Of a DNA stretch of 64,000 bases, positions 1 to 8,127 are shown in pieces. Each line of letters starts with the position of its first letter. Position 1 is the stretch's first letter. The notes under the pieces were generated by a model. The model was not told the DNA's origin and searched no databases. It saw only the letters and a list, made by a program, of their open reading frames with translations. The position numbers were made by a program, and so were the translations under genes. This DNA is from Thermoanaerobacter kivui (GTDB lineage: Bacteria > Bacillota > Thermoanaerobacteria > Thermoanaerobacterales > Thermoanaerobacteraceae), in the NCBI RefSeq assembly GCF_000763575.1, contig NZ_CP009170.1, positions 893,501 to 957,500 on the forward strand, read 5' to 3'.

Positions 1-2
1 GG

Positions 3-746
3 AGTTTGAGAGATGCTCACGACGTAATTGGAGTAACAATGGCTTATCTTGCTGCATATAACGCCAAAAAGATGGGAGTAAAAGATTATGTAGCGCAGTT
101 TATGTTTAATGTACCTGCGTCTATTTCTCCGAAAATGGATTTGGCAAAGATGCTTGCGAAGATAGAATTGATAGAAGAATTACAAGATGAAAACTTTAGA
201 GTTATAAGGCAAGCAAGGGCAGGACTTGCAAGTTTTCCAACTGACCTTTTAGAGGCCAAGGGTCAGTTGGCTTCCAGTGCTTATCTCTCTATGGCTATAA
301 GACCTCATATATATCACGTAGTGGGATATTGTGAAGCTCATCATGCTGCAACGTCAGAAGATATAATTGAAAGCGTTAAAATAGTAAAAGCCGTGATAAA
401 AAACTCTATGTTTGGAATGCCTGATTTGACTCAGGATAAAGAAGTAATTCAAAGAAAAGAACAGTTAAAGAAAGAGACAAGGATTTTATTGGAAGCGATA
501 AAGAGCTTGGCACCTCACAGTCCTGATCCACTGGTAGATCCAGATGTGTTGGCACTAGCAATAAAAATAGGTCTATTGGATGCACCTCATCTTAAAGGTA
601 ACAAATATGCTAAAGGAGCACTACAAACCAAAGTTATAGATGGGGCATGTTACGCTTATGACTATGAAAAACACAGAATAATACCTGAAGAAGAAAGGGT
701 AGAAAAGATTTTACGTGAATATGAAAGATTAGTTATAACAGTATAA
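3..746 (+). CDS. C-terminal part of an unidentified protein (5' end outside window)
   Basis: The frame is open at the left edge, so only the last ~247 residues are present. I do not recognise the family with confidence. The visible part is soluble, mostly helical in appearance and has no membrane segment or signal peptide. It has conserved-looking stretches near GYCEAHHAAT and SPDPLVDPDVLALA, and a Lys/Glu-rich end. A strong rho-independent terminator follows directly, so this is the last gene of a transcript coming from the left. Composition matches the backbone. Confidence 0.6.
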   Translation, partial: SLRDAHDVIGVTMAYLAAYNAKKMGVKDYVAQFMFNVPASISPKMDLAKMLAKIELIEELQDENFRVIRQARAGLASFPTDLLEAKGQLASSAYLSMAIRPHIYHVVGYCEAHHAATSEDIIESVKIVKAVIKNSMFGMPDLTQDKEVIQRKEQLKKETRILLEAIKSLAPHSPDPLVDPDVLALAIKIGLLDAPHLKGNKYAKGALQTKVIDGACYAYDYEKHRIIPEEERVEKILREYERLVITV

Positions 747-751
747 AATTT

Positions 752-795
752 AGGAACGTAAGATCTATTCTTACGTTCCTTATTCAATTTTCTTT
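752..795 (+). terminator. rho-independent terminator
   Basis: A perfect 11-bp stem (AGGAACGTAAG / CTTACGTTCCT, 752-762 and 770-780) with a 7-nt loop is followed by a T-rich tract. It separates the partial first gene from asnB. Confidence 0.85.
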
Positions 796-827
796 AAATA
801 TATATGAAGGGGAGGAATGATAATCAA

Positions 828-2339
828 ATGTGTGGATTGGCAGGAATTATAGGAACTGGTGATAAGAGCAAAGTACAAAGGATGCTTGATAAAATACGAC
901 ATCGTGGCCCGGATGAGTCAGGTATTTTTGCAGATGAAAATATTACATTAGGCCATAATAGGTTGACGATAATTGACCTTTATCATGGACGCCAACCTAT
1001 AAAAAACGAAGATGGCAGGTATTGGCTTATTTATAATGGAGAAATTTACAATTACCAATTATTGCGTAAAGAGTTAAAAAACCATATTTTTTCCACAGAT
1101 ACTGATAGCGAAGTAATAATTCATTTGTATGAAGAACTAAGTAAAAATTGTGTTAACTATATTGATGGAATGTTTGCTTTAGTTATTTATGACTCTAAAA
1201 AAAAGACCATATTTATTGCTCGCGATCCGTTAGGAATAAAGCCATTGTATTATGGTAAAACAAAAGAAGGTTATTTTGCCTTTGCTTCGGAGATTAAAGC
1301 ACTTCAGGAAGTAACTGATGATATAAATGAATTTCCTAATGGATATATTTATACAACTGAAAATGGATTTGAAAAATATTATTCAATTCCACAAGATCCG
1401 ATGTATTTTGCAGATGTTGATAATATTATTAATGGATTAAGGCTTAGATTAGAGGATTCAGTAAGAAAAAGGTTGATTGCTGATGTGCCTGTTGGAGTAT
1501 TTTTAAGCGGCGGATTGGATAGCAGTCTTATAGCAGCAATAGCAGCAAAATACAAAAAACCCCTTCATTCATTTGCAGTAGGTGTCGAAGGAAGTAATGA
1601 CTTAAAGAATGCAAGAGTTGTTGCTGATTATGTAGGTACGATTCACCATGAATTTATTTATACAGAGGAGGACATAAAAAAAGTTTTACCCGAAGTTATA
1701 TATCATCTTGAATCCTGTGATCCAGCCTTAGTCAGAAGTGCTGTTGCAACATATTTTGTATCAAAACTTGCAAGCAATTACGTAAAGGTTGTTCTTTCGG
1801 GAGAAGGTGCTGATGAATTGTTTGGTGGATATCATTACCTTAAAAATTATTCAAATCCTTGGAAATTACAATCCGAATTAAAATATATAACTCGAAATTT
1901 GCATAATACAAATCTTCAAAGAGTTGACAGAATGACAATGGCACATTCCATTGAGGGACGTGTACCGTTTTTAGATGTAGAAGTATTAAGGTACGCATTT
2001 AAAATAACACCGTCATTTAAAATTAACGGCCGAGAAAAAATCGAAAAGTGGATACTTAGAAAACTTGCAGAAAATTATTTGCCAGAATCAATTGTATGGA
2101 GAAGAAAAGAAAAATTTGCAATAGGAACTGGTACATCTGAAATATTAAATAAAATAGCCGAATCAGAAATTAGTGATGCAGAGTATATAAAAAATAGGTT
2201 TCTTTCTAATGGTTTTGAAATAAAGTCAAAAGAAGAAATGTATTATTTTAAAATTTTAAAAAGATTTTTTAATGTTGATTCTTTTATAAAAGACATGGGA
2301 AGAAGTAGAAGTCTCAATGACAACCAAATATATGCATAA
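828..2339 (+). CDS. asnB: Asparagine synthase (glutamine-hydrolysing), AsnB type
   Basis: Class II glutamine amidotransferase fused to an ATP-dependent asparagine synthase domain: Asp + Gln + ATP give Asn + Glu + AMP + PPi. I place the start at ATG 828, not at the in-frame ATG 804. Only this start puts Cys at position 2, where Met removal exposes the N-terminal nucleophile (MCGLAGIIG), and GGGGAGGA lies about 11 bases upstream. The N-terminal domain carries RHRGPDESG. The synthase domain carries the PP-loop SGGLDSS near residue 227 and SGEGADELFGGY further on. At 503 residues it is shorter than Bacillus AsnB/AsnO and closer to compact thermophile versions. It could also be an AsnB-like amidotransferase for another acceptor. 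A terminator hairpin follows at once. Confidence 0.88.
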   Translation: MCGLAGIIGTGDKSKVQRMLDKIRHRGPDESGIFADENITLGHNRLTIIDLYHGRQPIKNEDGRYWLIYNGEIYNYQLLRKELKNHIFSTDTDSEVIIHLYEELSKNCVNYIDGMFALVIYDSKKKTIFIARDPLGIKPLYYGKTKEGYFAFASEIKALQEVTDDINEFPNGYIYTTENGFEKYYSIPQDPMYFADVDNIINGLRLRLEDSVRKRLIADVPVGVFLSGGLDSSLIAAIAAKYKKPLHSFAVGVEGSNDLKNARVVADYVGTIHHEFIYTEEDIKKVLPEVIYHLESCDPALVRSAVATYFVSKLASNYVKVVLSGEGADELFGGYHYLKNYSNPWKLQSELKYITRNLHNTNLQRVDRMTMAHSIEGRVPFLDVEVLRYAFKITPSFKINGREKIEKWILRKLAENYLPESIVWRRKEKFAIGTGTSEILNKIAESEISDAEYIKNRFLSNGFEIKSKEEMYYFKILKRFFNVDSFIKDMGRSRSLNDNQIYA

Positions 2340-2342
2340 AAA

Positions 2343-2359
2343 GAGGGCATTCTGCCCTC
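2343..2359 (+). terminator. asnB terminator hairpin
   Basis: GAGGGCA-TTC-TGCCCTC hairpin four bases after the asnB stop. A near copy of this hairpin (2625-2641) ends the convergent dacF gene on the other side of the repeat element. Confidence 0.7.
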
Positions 2360-2360
2360 T

Positions 2361-2620
2361 CAGACTGTACACAAACTTTCGGAAATAGGATATTTTGCAT
2401 AAGGAACGACTTGTGACAAAGCGGCAACAAAACTTAGCAAGACCAAGGGTGGAGGCAGGGCCGAAGCCAAGGATGGCGGAGGCGGTCACTAAGACAGGAC
2501 GTCGAATGTGCCCGGAACCCTGCCGGAACCCGAAGGTCGAGTTTAGTTTTGTCGCTTTGGAACATCGGAGTGACGATGCAAAATATCCTATTTAAAAAAT
2601 TTTTTTACTTTGTCAACAAG
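2361..2620. repeat. GC-rich palindromic intergenic element between two terminators
   Basis: This is non-coding and clearly richer in GC than its surroundings. Its core is bounded by a perfect 17-bp inverted repeat (AAATAGGATATTTTGCA at 2383-2399, its complement at 2577-2593). Inside, AAAGCG..ACAAAACT pairs with a complementary arm near 2546-2562, so the whole core folds into one long hairpin. Outside the core lie CAGACTGTACACAAA (2361-2375) and ACTTTGTCAACAAG (2607-2620), ends shared with elements near 35.9, 44.7 and 60.0 kb. It fits a MITE-like element or a structured RNA. No protein is credible here. Confidence 0.65.
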
Positions 2621-2624
2621 CTGA

Positions 2625-2641
2625 GAGGGCTTTTTGCCCTC
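2625..2641 (-). terminator. dacF terminator hairpin
   Basis: GAGGGC-TTTTT-GCCCTC hairpin immediately beyond the dacF stop codon. It is the counterpart of the asnB hairpin at 2343-2359. Confidence 0.65.
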
Positions 2642-2642
2642 T

Positions 2643-3905
2643 TTAATATTTTGAGAAGATATATTTTTTTCTATTTCTAATTTTCCGTCTTCTCCAAAGG
2701 ATAAAAGCTATTCCCAGACTTGTTGTTCCGACAATAAATTTTACAGGTCTTACATACATTATATTTCTTACACCAGAAGGTTGTACATCCCCATAATAAT
2801 TTCCCCAAAAATTTTTGTAAACTGATTCAGCTGCAATGAGAGGATTTGTGCCTATTTCTTTCCCGTCTAAAGTGTATTTAATATATCCTAAAATATCCCC
2901 TTTATTTATTGGTGCTTTTATGTCTTTATTTAGTATTATTTGAGACTCTATGGAATTTTCTTGACCTTTAGGAACTTCATAGTAAAAATCATTTTTTGCT
3001 ATAAGAGGAAGTTTAAATTGAGATTTTCCTAAATTTACATATGTTATTAACTTGCCTTTTTGTACCTTTTTTACTAAGCTAAAGTTTTCAAAACCATAGT
3101 TTAAAAGTTTTATAGTGTCTGTCCAAATGTTTGTTCCCTGGTCACCCATTATGACAGATATAAGTCTATGACCGTCTCTTGTAGCAGAAGCTACTAACAC
3201 TTGACCTGCTGCAACCGTATATCCTGTTTTAACTCCATCAGCTCCTTCGTAATTAAAGCTTGAAGGTTTTATTAAGCGATTGCTTAGCCACAGGTCTCTA
3301 ACTTTATCACATTTATTTGTGGGAGGAATTTGGTAATGTATAGTACTCACTATTTTTCTAAATTCCGCATTTTGCATGGCGTATCTTGCGATCAATGCCA
3401 TATCATAAGGGGTGGAATAGTGATTTTCATCAGGGAGGCCATTTGGATTTACAAAATGACTATCATGAGCCCCAATTTCTTTAGCTTTTTCGTTCATTAT
3501 TTTAGCAAAATTTTGTACACTCCCACCAATATATTCCGCTATAGCAATGGCAGCATCATTAGCTGATTCTAACATAAGAGCATAAAGTAACTGCTTCAAA
3601 GTGAGTTTTTCACCAGGAGAAAGATAGATAGAATTTCCATCTATTTTTGTGACATTATCACTAGCAGTTACAATATCATCTAAGTTTCCTCTTTCAATGG
3701 CAATAATTGCCGTAAGAATCTTGGTTGTACTAGCAGGGTACATTCTTTTGTGCATGTTTTTATCATATAGTACTTGGCCTGTAGTAAAATCCATCAAAAC
3801 TGCGGTGGGTCCGACTATTTCTGGTTTTTGCGTGGTAGCATAGATAGGAGTAATTTGGCCTATTACAATGAGTATTGCGATTAAAAATATCAATATTTTT
3901 TTCAT
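2643..3905 (-). CDS. dacF: D-alanyl-D-alanine carboxypeptidase (DacF-like, penicillin-binding protein 5 family)
   Basis: Serine DD-carboxypeptidase that trims the terminal D-Ala of peptidoglycan stem peptides outside the membrane. It has a clear signal peptide (about 24 residues ending in YATT). The three active-site motifs of the S11 family are in order: SxxK as STTK, SxN as SAN in LESANDAAIA, and KTG in DGVKTGYTV. A PBP5-type C-terminal domain follows, then a hydrophobic segment near residues 395-408 and a basic tail (WRRRKIRNRKK), which anchors the enzyme to the outer face of the membrane. The ATG at 3905 has GGAGG just upstream. The symbol is by similarity; a vegetative DacA role cannot be excluded. 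The gene converges with asnB. Confidence 0.9.
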   Translation of the reverse strand: MKKILIFLIAILIVIGQITPIYATTQKPEIVGPTAVLMDFTTGQVLYDKNMHKRMYPASTTKILTAIIAIERGNLDDIVTASDNVTKIDGNSIYLSPGEKLTLKQLLYALMLESANDAAIAIAEYIGGSVQNFAKIMNEKAKEIGAHDSHFVNPNGLPDENHYSTPYDMALIARYAMQNAEFRKIVSTIHYQIPPTNKCDKVRDLWLSNRLIKPSSFNYEGADGVKTGYTVAAGQVLVASATRDGHRLISVIMGDQGTNIWTDTIKLLNYGFENFSLVKKVQKGKLITYVNLGKSQFKLPLIAKNDFYYEVPKGQENSIESQIILNKDIKAPINKGDILGYIKYTLDGKEIGTNPLIAAESVYKNFWGNYYGDVQPSGVRNIMYVRPVKFIVGTTSLGIAFILWRRRKIRNRKKYIFSKY

Positions 3906-4023
3906 TTTTATGCCTCCAATTTATGCTGATACTTAAAGTATACCAAAAAATCGCGAAAAATAAAAAGGAATTTTTTAATTCATGTAGAAATAAATAAAGG
4001 AAGCTGTAAAAAGAGGTGTTAGT

Positions 4024-4629
4024 ATGCCTTATTTTTCAAAAAAACAGCAATATGCTATAGTTGTTTTATTATGCCTTATACTGGCATTTTCAGGATATGT
4101 AATTTACAAAAATTATAAATTAAAAAATGAATTTGTCGTCAATGCAAGCAATGATAGTATGCCAGTGGAAAGACCTGTAGATAGTGAAGAGAACAAAGAA
4201 AAGTCTTTAGAGATAAAGGTATATGTCACAGGATTGGTAAAAAATCCGGGAGTTTATACTATGGAAGAAGGAGAAAGAGTAATAGACGCTATAAATAAAG
4301 CAGGAGGACCTTTGGAGGAAGCAGACCTCACAAATATAAATCTCGCGCAAAAAGTTAAGGATGAACAAATGATAATAGTTCCAAAAAAGGGTGAAACAAA
4401 TAATATTTCTCCTACTAGTACAATACAAAAAAATGAAAAAATAAATATAAATACTGCGACTAAAGAAGAATTGCAAACTTTGCCAGGAATAGGACCTGTG
4501 ACGGCTGAAAGGATAATCGAATTTAGAGAAAATAAAGGTTCTTTTAAAAAAATTGAAGACATAATGAATGTTCCGAGAATAGGTCCTAAATTGTTTGAGC
4601 AGATAAAGGACAAAATTACTGTAGATTAG
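4024..4629 (+). CDS. comEA: Competence protein ComEA (SLBB + helix-hairpin-helix)
   Basis: Membrane-anchored DNA receptor of the natural transformation machinery, handing double-stranded DNA to the ComEC channel. One N-terminal membrane segment (about residues 10-28) is followed by a polar linker. An SLBB-type ligand fold comes next (VYVTGLVKNPGVYTM, about residues 65-120), then tandem helix-hairpin-helix motifs (ININTATKEELQTLPGIGPV and a second around NVPRIGPKLF). AGAGGTG precedes the ATG. The partner gene comEC lies about 34 kb away rather than next to it. Confidence 0.93.
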   Translation: MPYFSKKQQYAIVVLLCLILAFSGYVIYKNYKLKNEFVVNASNDSMPVERPVDSEENKEKSLEIKVYVTGLVKNPGVYTMEEGERVIDAINKAGGPLEEADLTNINLAQKVKDEQMIIVPKKGETNNISPTSTIQKNEKININTATKEELQTLPGIGPVTAERIIEFRENKGSFKKIEDIMNVPRIGPKLFEQIKDKITVD

Positions 4630-4685
4630 TTAATGTTAAATAGTTCCATGTAGAACAAAAAATGCTATATTAAATGAGGGGTTTT

Positions 4686-5049
4686 ATGAAAAAGTTGATA
4701 GCTATTATAATTGCGAGTATATTTTTATTTAATTTTATACTAGTACCAGCGCAAAGTGATACTTTTTCGGATTTTGATAAGGCGAAAAAGGAGGAACAAA
4801 AACTTGTATTAGAGCTATTAAATCTTGAGGTAGAAAGGCTTAAAACCCAAAAGTCTTTGGAGAATCTAGCGGTAGAAATTGTTAATAAATTCTCTAAATA
4901 TAGGAGATATAAAAATTGGCGGCCAGTTGCTTCAAAAAATTCTTTATGGCTATGACACGACTATAAACATTAAAATTCCTGTTGAAGGATTTAAATTAAA
5001 AAAGGTGGAGGCAGAAAAAGGCTATGTAAAGTTTACTTTAGAAAAATAG
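4686..5049 (+). pseudogene. Broken gene for a small exported protein (frameshift)
   Basis: The start at ATG 4686 follows GAGGGG. The first frame gives a signal peptide (MKKLIAIIIASIF...) and about 70 charged, helical residues, then drifts into an implausible tail ending at 4955. From about 4905 another frame continues sensibly (GGQLLQKILYGYDTTINIKI ... KVEAEKGYVKFTLEK) to the TAG at 5049. A frameshift, perhaps with a deletion, best explains this. The ending recalls small secreted LmeA/DUF2993-like proteins, but that is a guess. No intact product is expected. Confidence 0.6.
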
Positions 5050-5053
5050 TTTT

Positions 5054-5524
5054 TTATAAAACTTCTTTTTTAGAATGGGCAATTCTGGCACAAGCAGCAG
5101 CTACTATAGCAGCCACTAAATCGTCAATAAAAGTATTGCACTTTTTTTCTTTATCTTCATTTAGTTTACCTATTATTCCAGGTTTTACTTTGTCAAGATA
5201 GCCGAAATTAGTAAGCCCAATAGAGCCGTACACGTTTGTTATGCTGAGAGCTAAGATTTCATCAATGCCATATAAAGGTTCATCCCTTTTTAAAATTGAT
5301 AAAAGCGGTTCTTCCAGCGCATCTTTTTCTGCCAATTTATCTAAAGCGATGCCTGTTAGAATTGCGTTTTGAACTTCTCTCTTTTCAAGGACGGCATGTA
5401 AGTTTTCTATGCACTCTTCTAATGTAAGGACATAATATTTTTTTTGAAGCTCCATTACCAATTTTGCCATGTCCTCCAATGTGACTCCACGTTCTTTTAA
5501 AAGATTTATGGCAATGTCTTTCAT
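5054..5524 (-). CDS. YutG/PgpA-like phosphatidylglycerophosphatase A family protein
   Basis: The 156-residue product resembles Bacillus YutG of the PgpA family (dephosphorylation of phosphatidylglycerophosphate). Characteristic stretches are REVQNAILTGIALDKLAE, GIDEILALSITNVYGSIG, GYLDKVKPGIIGKL and the Asp-rich end TFIDDLVAAIVAAACAR. I use the ATG at 5524, with AAGGGG upstream, rather than the in-frame TTG three codons earlier. Family membership is well supported; the enzymatic activity of this cytosolic-type homologue is inferred. It reads divergently from the island. If the island is removed, its neighbour would be gltX. Confidence 0.8.
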   Translation of the reverse strand: MKDIAINLLKERGVTLEDMAKLVMELQKKYYVLTLEECIENLHAVLEKREVQNAILTGIALDKLAEKDALEEPLLSILKRDEPLYGIDEILALSITNVYGSIGLTNFGYLDKVKPGIIGKLNEDKEKKCNTFIDDLVAAIVAAACARIAHSKKEVL

Positions 5525-5578
5525 TGTTAACAACCCCTTTTTAAAAAATTTATAATATGATTATACCACAAATTTCTC

Positions 5579-5588
5579 CTATAATACT
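5579..5588. repeat. 10-bp direct repeat, left copy (candidate target-site duplication)
   Basis: CTATAATACT lies immediately left of the left IS element (GATAGTGT... starts at 5589). The same ten bases occur at 20610-20619, just outside the right element. Confidence 0.5.
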
Positions 5589-6256
5589 GATAGTGTAAAA
5601 TTTCAGTAGGTAACGAAGCAGGAAAATGAGGTATAGATGTAGAAAAAGACCTCACCGGGAAAAAATCAAAAATCAAATCAAAGGAAGGTGAGGTCTGATA
5701 TGTTATTAGATATTCGACACATAGTGGGCATAATCCTGCTTTTTGTTCAAGGTTTAACGAGAATAATAAGAGAGAGTAAAGATTTTTATGAACTGGAGAG
5801 AGGGATACATGAACTTAACAAAAAGTATCGAAACAACTTCTTGAGAGGGCAGCAGAAGAGATGGATAGAAAGTTAATGGAGAACCAAGAGAAAAGAGTGT
5901 GGGAAGTAATAGGATTTAGAGCAAAGCAGGTAATAAGCATTTTTGGGGAATTTACATATAGGAGAATGGTTAAGAGTTTCATTACCGATATTAGAAGGTC
6001 CATTTGCGAGCAAGCCATGGATAAAATACGTTTTAAAGGAAATAACACGAGCAAATGGTTCAGCAGTAGGTATTTGAGGAAGGAGTATAGTTCCATTATT
6101 TTACATTAAGAAAAGCAAAGAAAGAAAAGATATTTGTGTTTTTGTTAAAGTAATAATTTAACATAAATGGAATATATATAAATTACTAATCAAGCTTATA
6201 GTTTATTAGCGGTGAAGTCAGTTACAAAAATTTTTACCTACAAAATCTTGACATAG
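5589..6256 (+). mobile_element. ISLre2-type (UPF0236) element, internally deleted, left copy
   Basis: The left end GATAGTGTAAAATTTCAG.AGGTAA and the right end TTACCTACAAAATCTTGACA form an imperfect terminal inverted repeat. Inside are two remnants of an ISLre2/UPF0236 transposase. One is 5700-5876, starting LLDIRHIVGIILLF. The other is 5861-6109, containing NQEKRVWEVIGFRAKQVISI. The second is joined to a C-terminal scrap, so the central catalytic part is missing and there are frame breaks. Intact family members are about 450-480 residues. A near-identical copy with the same deletion lies at 19938-20609 in the same orientation, so the two are duplicates. Neither can transpose alone. Confidence 0.75.
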
Positions 6257-6276
6257 ACAGATAAATAGTGTAAAAT
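6248..6276 (+). promoter_or_regulatory. Hybrid sigma-A promoter: -35 from IS end, -10 from flanking DNA
   Basis: TTGACA (6248-6253) is part of the IS right terminal repeat. After exactly 17 bases comes TAAAAT (6271-6276). This would drive the biosynthetic operon, whose first credible start is at 6335. Confidence 0.6.
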
Positions 6277-6334
6277 CAAATAATTGATGGAAGTAGTATA
6301 TAATAATGATAATTTTGTTTTTAAAAGGGGGAAT

Positions 6335-7663
6335 GACATGGATTTAGAAACAAAAGTAAATGCATTATCAAAGCAAATCAGCAAAATGATTCAAACTGGT
6401 TTTTGGCCTGGATTTGTAGTTGGAATGTATCCAAGTCAATTTGCTTACAGACCAATAAAAGTTGATTTTAATTGTTGGAGAAAGGTAAGGGAGGTTAATT
6501 TGTACTACCATATTCCATTTTGCAAATGGAAATGTCCTTACTGCACGTTCTTTATGACTGTTCATTATGACGATGAAGTTGCTGCTAGATATATAGATAA
6601 AGTAAATGAGCAGTTCAACTTTATCAATTCTTATTTTGAAGAACCTATGGTTGTAAAATCTATTTGTTTTGGTGGAGGGACTCCAAACAGCATTCCTGTT
6701 GATTTATACGAAAAAATATTCGATACTTTACGAAAGGCAAATGTTATCTTCCATGAAGATTTAGAGCCTTCCATGGAAGTATCCCCTGAGATTCTTGACG
6801 AGCCGTATATTAAACGATTGGCGGAAATCGGAATTAAACGATTAAGTCTTGGGGTTCAAAGTTTAGATAAGGATTTAAGAAAGAGTATCAATCGTAAGGA
6901 AAACCTAAATATCTATGATATCGTGGATATTTTGAGAAAATACAACCTGAATATTAATTTCGATGTCATGTATGGATTGGAAGGACAAACAGCAGAAAGT
7001 TTCATGGATACGTTAAAGGAATTGGTGAAATTGGCACCTGAAACTTTCTCTTTATATCCGCTGGCAGGTTCGAAGACCAGTATGTTTAAAAAGAAGGATT
7101 CTTTAATGACTACGAAAGAAAGATATCAATTATTTGACGTATTTTATGATTATTTGACCAGCAATGGTTACGAGTGTGAATCGCACGTTAAGTTTAAAAA
7201 GAAAAATCAACATTCGACACACCAGCAAAAAATCTATGAATATCAAGGGACTCCAACGTTAGGATTGGGTTGTGCTGCAAGAAGTTACAATGAACACGTG
7301 CATTACACAACAGAATACACCAAGAACAGCCTTACTGCTCGCAAATATATAGACGAATATATCGAAAAAGACTATAAAGACCTTCAATTTTGCGGATTTG
7401 AAATGAATGAAGATGAAAATAAACGAAGAACAGTGATTTATGCTTTCTTCATGGGTAAACTTGACCCAAAAATTTATTTCGACAAATACGGAACAGATGT
7501 ATGGCAAGATTTTCATGTAGAGCTTAATGCTTTGCTTCAAAATGATTTAATTGTGATTAAAGATAATGAAATCTATCTCACAAGGAAAGGTCGAAAATAC
7601 ACTGATTTAGTAGGTTTCATTTTCTGGAGCGAAGGTGTTGCAAGCATGTATGCTCCAATATAA
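6335..7663 (+). CDS. HemW/HemN-like radical SAM protein
   Basis: Radical S-adenosylmethionine enzyme of the coproporphyrinogen-dehydrogenase-like (HemN/HemW) group, 442 residues. The [4Fe-4S] cluster motif is Cys63-x3-Cys67-x2-Cys70 in YYHIPFCKWKCPYC. FGGGTPNSIP follows (the SAM-binding GGGTP signature), and later SLGVQSLDK. The ATG 6335 has AAAGGGGG seven bases upstream; the in-frame TTG at 6284 would lie on the transcription start. A separate canonical hemW sits at 50.3 kb, so this copy is not the housekeeping one. In natural-product clusters such proteins often act as C-methyltransferases or C-C bond-forming enzymes; that role is inferred. It is the first gene of the operon. Confidence 0.85.
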   Translation, partial: DMDLETKVNALSKQISKMIQTGFWPGFVVGMYPSQFAYRPIKVDFNCWRKVREVNLYYHIPFCKWKCPYCTFFMTVHYDDEVAARYIDKVNEQFNFINSYFEEPMVVKSICFGGGTPNSIPVDLYEKIFDTLRKANVIFHEDLEPSMEVSPEILDEPYIKRLAEIGIKRLSLGVQSLDKDLRKSINRKENLNIYDIVDILRKYNLNINFDVMYGLEGQTAESFMDTLKELVKLAPETFSLYPLAGSKTSMFKKKDSLMTTKERYQLFDVFYDYLTSNGYECESHVKFKKKNQHSTHQQKIYEYQGTPTLGLGCAARSYNEHVHYTTEYTKNSLTARKYIDEYIEKDYKDLQFCGFEMNEDENKRRTVIYAFFMGKLDPKIYFDKYGTDVWQDFHVELNALLQNDLIVIKDNEIYLTRKGRKYTDLVGFIFWSEGVASMYAPI

Positions 7664-7698
7664 TAATCAGGTAAACAAATAAAGCGGGAGGAGTTCTC

Positions 7699-8127
7699 AT
7701 GTATCCTAATTATCGAATTTCTGTTGAAATCATTTTACTGCATGAGGGGAAGGTTCTTTTGACTAAACGTGCACCGCATTGCAAGGTCGCTCCGAATGTC
7801 TGGAATGTTCCAGCAGGAAAAATAAAATATGATGAAATTCCCATTCAGGGTATGTATCGAGAAGCAAAAGAGGAAATCAATTTGGATGTGGAATTGTTGG
7901 AAGAGCTATCAGTTAGAAATATAAAAAGTAAAAGTGGAGATGAAGATATATACCGAGTTGTGTTCACGTATCTTGTCAAACCCAAAAACGATGATATTTC
8001 TTCGCTCAAACTGAACGATGAACATTCCGAGTATGCTTGGGTTACCAAAGAAGATCTCAATAATCCAAAATATGAAACACTTCATGAAGATATACGGAAC
8101 ATTCTTTTAACGGAAGTGTTTAAGTGA
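7699..8127 (+). CDS. Nudix hydrolase
   Basis: 142-residue Nudix-fold protein that would cleave a nucleoside diphosphate linked to another group. The Nudix box spans about residues 41-63: Gly, then Glu after five residues, then REAKEE; the usual hydrophobic-Gly end is replaced by Ile-Asn. GGGAGGAG precedes the ATG. Its TGA overlaps the ATG of the downstream phosphopantetheinyl transferase by one base, so the two are translationally coupled. The substrate is unknown. Hydrolysis of an acyl-adenylate or CoA-type by-product of the pathway would fit but is speculative. Confidence 0.85.
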   Translation: MYPNYRISVEIILLHEGKVLLTKRAPHCKVAPNVWNVPAGKIKYDEIPIQGMYREAKEEINLDVELLEELSVRNIKSKSGDEDIYRVVFTYLVKPKNDDISSLKLNDEHSEYAWVTKEDLNNPKYETLHEDIRNILLTEVFK

